Below, piece by piece: positions 13,098-16,424 of a stretch of 16,424 nucleotides of DNA (the first letter of the stretch is position 1; each line of letters begins with the position of its first letter). The DNA comes from an uncultured Bacteroidales bacterium. Its GTDB lineage: Bacteria > Bacteroidota > Bacteroidia > Bacteroidales > UBA932. The stretch spans positions 1-16,424 of the forward strand of contig CAMFSN010000025.1 of the NCBI GenBank assembly GCA_945983015.1, given 5' to 3'. The position numbers were made by a program, and so were the translations under genes. Under the pieces are notes generated by a model. It made no database searches and had not been told where the DNA came from. It was given only the letters and a program-made list of their open reading frames with translations.

Positions 13098-15223
13098 TCT
13101 TTCCAGACTTTAAGATACTGTTGCAAAGCCCACATTTCATCCCTGAAATGTGCGGCTTTGTTAAATTCTAGCTTGGATGCCGCCTCGTGCATCCTGGACT
13201 TGTCCTCTTCTATGAGTTTTTCTACCTGAGAACGGGAAAGGCTGCGAATGACAGGATCCTGCAGCACCGCCGCCAAATCAGCTTTGATGTGTCCATTCTC
13301 GAAGGCAGAGCCTGGGAGCCTTAGGGAATCGTGGCCAAGTCCCACCGTAATCTCCCCCTTGCCCAGGTCGGAAGGATTAGGGATATACCTCGGGTCGTCG
13401 TAGGAATTGGCCGCGCTGACCCTGCCACTGAGAGTAGAAGCCAGAGAATTATGCTTGACTTCAACCTGCTTTGGAACTATGTGATTCAGTTCGTTATACT
13501 CTATCTGCTTCTGGCGACGACGATTAGTCTCCCTGATAGTGGCTTCCATAGATTCTGTCACTTTGTCAGCGTACATTATCACCAGACCATTCACATTTCG
13601 GGCGGCACGTCCGGCCGTCTGGGTAAGGGCTCTGGTAGTTCGAAGGAAACCTTCCTTGTCGGCATCCAATATGGCTACCAGGGATACAGAAGGAATATCC
13701 AAGCCCTCCCTTAGCAGATTCACGCCAATCAAGACATCGAAAAGGCCGTTTTTGAACTGCTCAATTATCTCCACCCTCTCGGTGGTATCCACGTCAGAGT
13801 GTATATAGTTACAGCGTATACCTATGTTGAGCATGTAATTGTTCAACTCCTCGGCCATCCTCTTGGTAAGGGTGGTCACCAGAACTCTCTCGTCGAGCTC
13901 GGAGCGTTTGCGAATCTCTTCCACCAGGTCATCCACCTGATTTTCAATAGGTCTTACCTCTATAGGAGGATCCAGCAGACCGGTAGGTCTGACGACTTGT
14001 TCCACCACCAGCCCCCCGCTCTTTTCCAGCTCATAATCGGCAGGAGTGGCACTGACATATACCTTCTGCCCCGTCACCTGCTCAAACTCCTCGAAAGTCA
14101 AAGGTCTGTTGTCAGCGGCTGCCGGAAGACGGAAACCGTACTGTATCAAAGTCTGTTTCCTGCTTCTGTCTCCTCCATACATAGCGTGGACCTGAGGTAA
14201 AGTCACGTGGGATTCATCTATGAAGGTGATGAAATCCTTAGGGAAATAATCCAGCAGGCAGAAAGGCCTCTGACCGGCCTGCCTACCGTCGAAATAACGA
14301 CTGTAATTCTCTATCCCCGGGCAATAGCCCAACTCCTTTATCATCTCCAAGTCATTCTCCACCCTCTGTTGGATACGTTTGGCTTCCAGAGGCTTTCCTA
14401 TCTCTTCAAAATAGTTGATCTGCTTGTAGAGGTCGTCCTGGATAGCGCTAACGGCAGCTATTCCCCTCTCCTTGGTAGTGACAAAATTATTAGCCGGATA
14501 GATATTGACTTCCTTGAGCTCCTCGATGACAGCTCCACTGGATACCTCTATGGAAGAAATGGAATCTATCTCATCTCCGAAGAAAATCACCCTTACCGCA
14601 TAGTCAGCCCCGCTGAGATAGACATCTACCGTGTCCCCCTTTATACGGAAACTGCCCCTGGTAAACTCCCCTTCAGTTCTGGAATAGAGGGCATCCACCA
14701 GCCTGTAGAGAAAAGAGGTCTGAGTGAGCCTGGCTCCCTTTACCAGATGGATGGTCTGGGCGTGGAAATCCTCAGGGTTGCCAATGCCGTAAAGGCAGCT
14801 CACCGAAGATACCACGATCACATCCCTTCTGCCACTGAGCAGGGCACTGGCTGCACTGAGCCTGAGTTTTTCTATCTGCTCATTGATGGACAGGTCCTTT
14901 TCTATATAGGTATCGGTGGTAGGAATATATGCCTCAGGCTGGTAATAGTCGTAGTAAGAGACAAAATACTCCACGGAATTGGCAGGGAAAAAAGACTTGA
15001 ACTCCCCATATAGCTGGGCAGCGAGGGTCTTGTTATGGCTTAGAACCAGCACAGGCCGCTGGAGTTTTTCTATCACCCCAGCCATAGTGAAGGTCTTGCC
15101 GGAGCCGGTGACGCCGAGCAGGGTGAGATCTCTCACCCCGCTCGAGAGAGCAGCGCTAAGCTGCTCTATAGCCTGCGGCTGGTCACCGGCAGGCTTATAC
15201 GCTGACTCCAGCTTGAATTTCAT
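13094..15223 (-). CDS. uvrB: Excinuclease ABC subunit B
   Basis: UvrB receives damaged DNA from UvrA, opens the helix and recruits UvrC in nucleotide excision repair. At 709 aa it has the usual length. Visible are GDQP (13-16), Walker A GVTGSGKT (37-44), the beta-hairpin YYDYYQPEAYIP (90-101) that clamps a DNA strand, the Walker B-like DESH (336-339), later helicase motifs (TQTAGRAARN), and the C-terminal UVR domain (about 671-709, EAASKLEFNKAAHFRDEM) that binds UvrC. It is the last gene of the leftward dksA-like - lspA - gtrA - uvrB run, starting 4 nt after the gtrA stop. The 3' end codes a long hairpin that probably serves convergent htpG. No SOS (LexA) box was recognised upstream. Confidence 0.97.
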   Translation of the reverse strand: MKFKLESAYKPAGDQPQAIEQLSAALSSGVRDLTLLGVTGSGKTFTMAGVIEKLQRPVLVLSHNKTLAAQLYGEFKSFFPANSVEYFVSYYDYYQPEAYIPTTDTYIEKDLSINEQIEKLRLSAASALLSGRRDVIVVSSVSCLYGIGNPEDFHAQTIHLVKGARLTQTSFLYRLVDALYSRTEGEFTRGSFRIKGDTVDVYLSGADYAVRVIFFGDEIDSISSIEVSSGAVIEELKEVNIYPANNFVTTKERGIAAVSAIQDDLYKQINYFEEIGKPLEAKRIQQRVENDLEMIKELGYCPGIENYSRYFDGRQAGQRPFCLLDYFPKDFITFIDESHVTLPQVHAMYGGDRSRKQTLIQYGFRLPAAADNRPLTFEEFEQVTGQKVYVSATPADYELEKSGGLVVEQVVRPTGLLDPPIEVRPIENQVDDLVEEIRKRSELDERVLVTTLTKRMAEELNNYMLNIGIRCNYIHSDVDTTERVEIIEQFKNGLFDVLIGVNLLREGLDIPSVSLVAILDADKEGFLRTTRALTQTAGRAARNVNGLVIMYADKVTESMEATIRETNRRRQKQIEYNELNHIVPKQVEVKHNSLASTLSGRVSAANSYDDPRYIPNPSDLGKGEITVGLGHDSLRLPGSAFENGHIKADLAAVLQDPVIRSLSRSQVEKLIEEDKSRMHEAASKLEFNKAAHFRDEMWALQQYLKVWKD
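13124..13160 (+). terminator. 16-bp stem hairpin inside uvrB, probable htpG transcript end
   Basis: CAAAGCC-CACATTTCA (13124-13139) pairs with TGAAATGTG-GGCTTTG (13144-13152 and 13154-13160) across a 4-nt loop TCCC, with one bulged C at 13153. The hairpin starts 26 nt beyond the htpG stop codon and is made of codons of the UvrB UVR domain. The bases after it on the plus strand, TTAAATTCTA, are only a weak U-tract, so it may end or protect the htpG mRNA rather than be a canonical terminator. Confidence 0.55.
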
Positions 15224-15227
15224 CCTC

Positions 15228-15635
15228 TTAGTTTTTAACTGCCGAATCTATGGACTTGCCATAGACCACATATCTCTGAAAAAGGAATTCAGTCACAACA
15301 TTCAGAAGCATATTCAGGATAGTGGCAAAATACTCGTTCCACCACATATTACCTGTAAAGATATGCTCCAAATATGTACTCATTGGGGTAAAGGCGCAAT
15401 AATACAGAAAGACCAGAAACATAGACCAGCTGACATTGTTACTGGACTTGAAGGTGAACTTTCTGTTCAAGGTAAAATTCCACAGCACGGAAAGTACCAG
15501 GGCGCAGAGATAAGACAGCCAGTATGACCATCTCCCCAATTCATTAAACAGCGCGAATGAGCCCAATTGAACGACTCCCGCGCTGATAGAAAATCCGATA
15601 AATTTAAAAAAGCGAATTACTTCTTTTACTTGCAT
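15228..15635 (-). CDS. GtrA-like small membrane protein
   Basis: 135 aa with four predicted membrane segments (about 9-31, 36-56, 70-92 and 101-121). The pattern WNFTLNRKFTF after the second segment and FQRYVVY after the fourth are typical of the GtrA-like family (PF04138). Characterised members help flip lipid-linked sugars across the inner membrane for polysaccharide or O-antigen decoration, but many homologues are of unknown substrate, and no glycosyltransferase gene is next to this one. It lies between lspA (11 nt upstream) and uvrB (4 nt downstream), so it should be expressed with them; neither neighbour explains its role. Confidence 0.85.
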   Translation of the reverse strand: MQVKEVIRFFKFIGFSISAGVVQLGSFALFNELGRWSYWLSYLCALVLSVLWNFTLNRKFTFKSSNNVSWSMFLVFLYYCAFTPMSTYLEHIFTGNMWWNEYFATILNMLLNVVTEFLFQRYVVYGKSIDSAVKN

Positions 15636-15646
15636 ACTCTAAATTG

Positions 15647-16168
15647 TTAGTCTTTGTCATTAGATGCAAAGAATTTCCATTGGAAAATTATTAGATAGAA
15701 AGCGCCGCAAGTAACACAAGCATCGGCTACATTGAATACAGGTTGGAAAAAAGTGGCCGAAAACATATCCACCACCCTTCCGTACATAAAAGGAGCGTAA
15801 TCCCAGATGATGCCGTAGAAGAGAGAGTCAATGAGATTGCCAATGGCTCCGGCAGTAATGACACTCAGAGCCACAGGAACACCGGCAGGCACTCCATCCT
15901 TCTTTAGAAGTTTGGATATCCACCAGATCAGAAAGCCGGAAAGCACTATGCGAAATGCCGAAAGCAGGAATTTGCCCAGCGCTCCTCCGAATTTCATTCC
16001 GAAGGCCATACCTTCATTCTCCACAAAACAGATACGAAACCAGTTCCCGAACACAGGTATCACCTCGCCCAGACTCATATTAGTCTTGACGAGGACTTTG
16101 ACCACCTGGTCCAAAACTATCAGGAATATACCTAAAAGCAGGAGTTTGACCCCTTTGGAGAGCTTCAT
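15647..16168 (-). CDS. lspA: Lipoprotein signal peptidase (signal peptidase II)
   Basis: Inner-membrane aspartic protease that cleaves signal peptides from diacylglyceryl-modified prolipoproteins; target of globomycin. 173 aa with four hydrophobic segments. Conserved pieces: DQVVK (20-24), ENEGMAFG (50-57), GNLID (110-114; the usual GNLIDR has Ser in place of Arg here), VVD (catalytic D134) and FNVADA (N146, catalytic D149). The stretch of about 18 residues between GNLID and VVD, including WDYAPF, matches the longer loop of Bacteroidota LspA. It follows the dksA-like gene by 5 nt; an ileS - dksA-like - lspA order is common in Bacteroidota (recalled), and ileS would lie beyond the right edge. 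Confidence 0.95.
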   Translation of the reverse strand: MKLSKGVKLLLLGIFLIVLDQVVKVLVKTNMSLGEVIPVFGNWFRICFVENEGMAFGMKFGGALGKFLLSAFRIVLSGFLIWWISKLLKKDGVPAGVPVALSVITAGAIGNLIDSLFYGIIWDYAPFMYGRVVDMFSATFFQPVFNVADACVTCGAFYLIIFQWKFFASNDKD

Positions 16169-16173
16169 ACTTT

Positions 16174-16424
16174 TTAGTTTTTACCCTGTTTTGCCAGCAT
16201 CTCCTTAGCCTCAACCGTAAGAGTGGCATGAGGAACCAGACGCAGCCTTTCCTTAGGGATAAGTTTGCCGGTCACACGACATACTCCATAAGTCTTGTTC
16301 TCTATACGAACCAGAGCTGCCTCCAGGTTCTGAATGAATTTATACTGACGCTGTGCAAGCTGACTTGCCTCTTCTTTTGAGCGCTGGGTGGCGCCATCGT
16401 CCTCCACTGTTTTGAAAGAAGGTG
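16174..16424 (-). CDS. TraR/DksA-family protein, 5' end cut by window edge
   Basis: C-terminal 83 residues or so of a DksA-like regulator, a family that binds RNA polymerase through its secondary channel. Reading is open to the right edge, and residues PSFKT precede the GTG at 16405-16407, so that codon is an internal Val, not the start. The visible part is a helical arm (EEASQLAQRQYKFIQNLEAALVRIENK) followed by YGVCRVTGKLIPKERLRLVPHATLT. In classical DksA the zinc finger is CxxC...CxxC; here only the first Cys remains (CRVT, then TLTVEAK), so zinc binding is improbable. This degenerate form is, as far as I recall, usual in Bacteroidota. Five nt separate it from lspA, and it heads the visible part of that operon. 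Confidence 0.88.
   Translation of the reverse strand, partial: PSFKTVEDDGATQRSKEEASQLAQRQYKFIQNLEAALVRIENKTYGVCRVTGKLIPKERLRLVPHATLTVEAKEMLAKQGKN

Noticed and set aside
14207..15013. 268-residue open frame antisense to uvrB
   Set aside because: Lies wholly within well-conserved uvrB and shows no family resemblance.
16174..16407. Complete 77-residue gene starting at GTG 16407
   Set aside because: The frame stays open to the window edge with DksA-like residues, so the gene is cut rather than short.
1..16424. Mobile element, phage or defence island
   Set aside because: Every long gene matches a housekeeping or ordinary family, composition looks even, and no transposase, integrase or terminal repeats were found.

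Overview
This window reads as a stretch of core chromosome from a member of the Bacteroidota, most likely the order Bacteroidales. The evidence is the protein families (Bacteroidales-like TilS, HtpG, LspA and a DksA-like protein with degenerate cysteines), promoter -7 boxes of the Bacteroidota form TAnnTTTG, and mostly weak Shine-Dalgarno sequences. Codon use is mixed, with many AGA/AGG and ATA codons, and looks uniform. I see no insertion sequence, phage gene, CRISPR array, rRNA or tRNA, and no sign of recent transfer.

Layout, left to right. (1) The 3' part of tilS (+), cut by the left edge, meets sppA (-) tail to tail with overlapping stop codons. (2) sppA diverges from a tight rightward operon, hisS - chorismate mutase - DAHP synthase - DUF1846 protein (2995-7091), with junctions of -4, -40 and +4 nt. 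It combines a tRNA synthetase, the first step of the shikimate pathway, the first step from chorismate to Phe/Tyr, and a protein of unknown function. (3) It meets a leftward pair tail to tail: a HAD-family phosphatase (8559-9386) followed by a POTRA-less Omp85-type outer-membrane barrel (7094-8524), which has its own promoter. (4) A 140-bp divergent region with three short direct repeats separates the HAD gene from a rightward acyl-CoA synthetase/AMP-binding ligase (9527-11176), followed by htpG (11247-13097). The short gap before htpG holds a palindrome and a long terminator-like hairpin. (5) htpG meets uvrB tail to tail. uvrB is the last gene of a leftward operon, dksA-like (cut by the right edge) - lspA - gtrA - uvrB.

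No new defence, mobile or biosynthetic system is visible; the genes are housekeeping or small families. The points worth a second look are mostly regulatory and architectural: two divergent -7 boxes one base apart between sppA and hisS; transcription-end hairpins embedded antisense in the opposing gene at two of the three convergent junctions; the hairpin-rich leader of htpG; the three-repeat region between the HAD gene and the ligase; the 40-nt out-of-frame overlap of chorismate mutase with DAHP synthase; and the operon linkage of the uncharacterised DUF1846 protein to aromatic biosynthesis.
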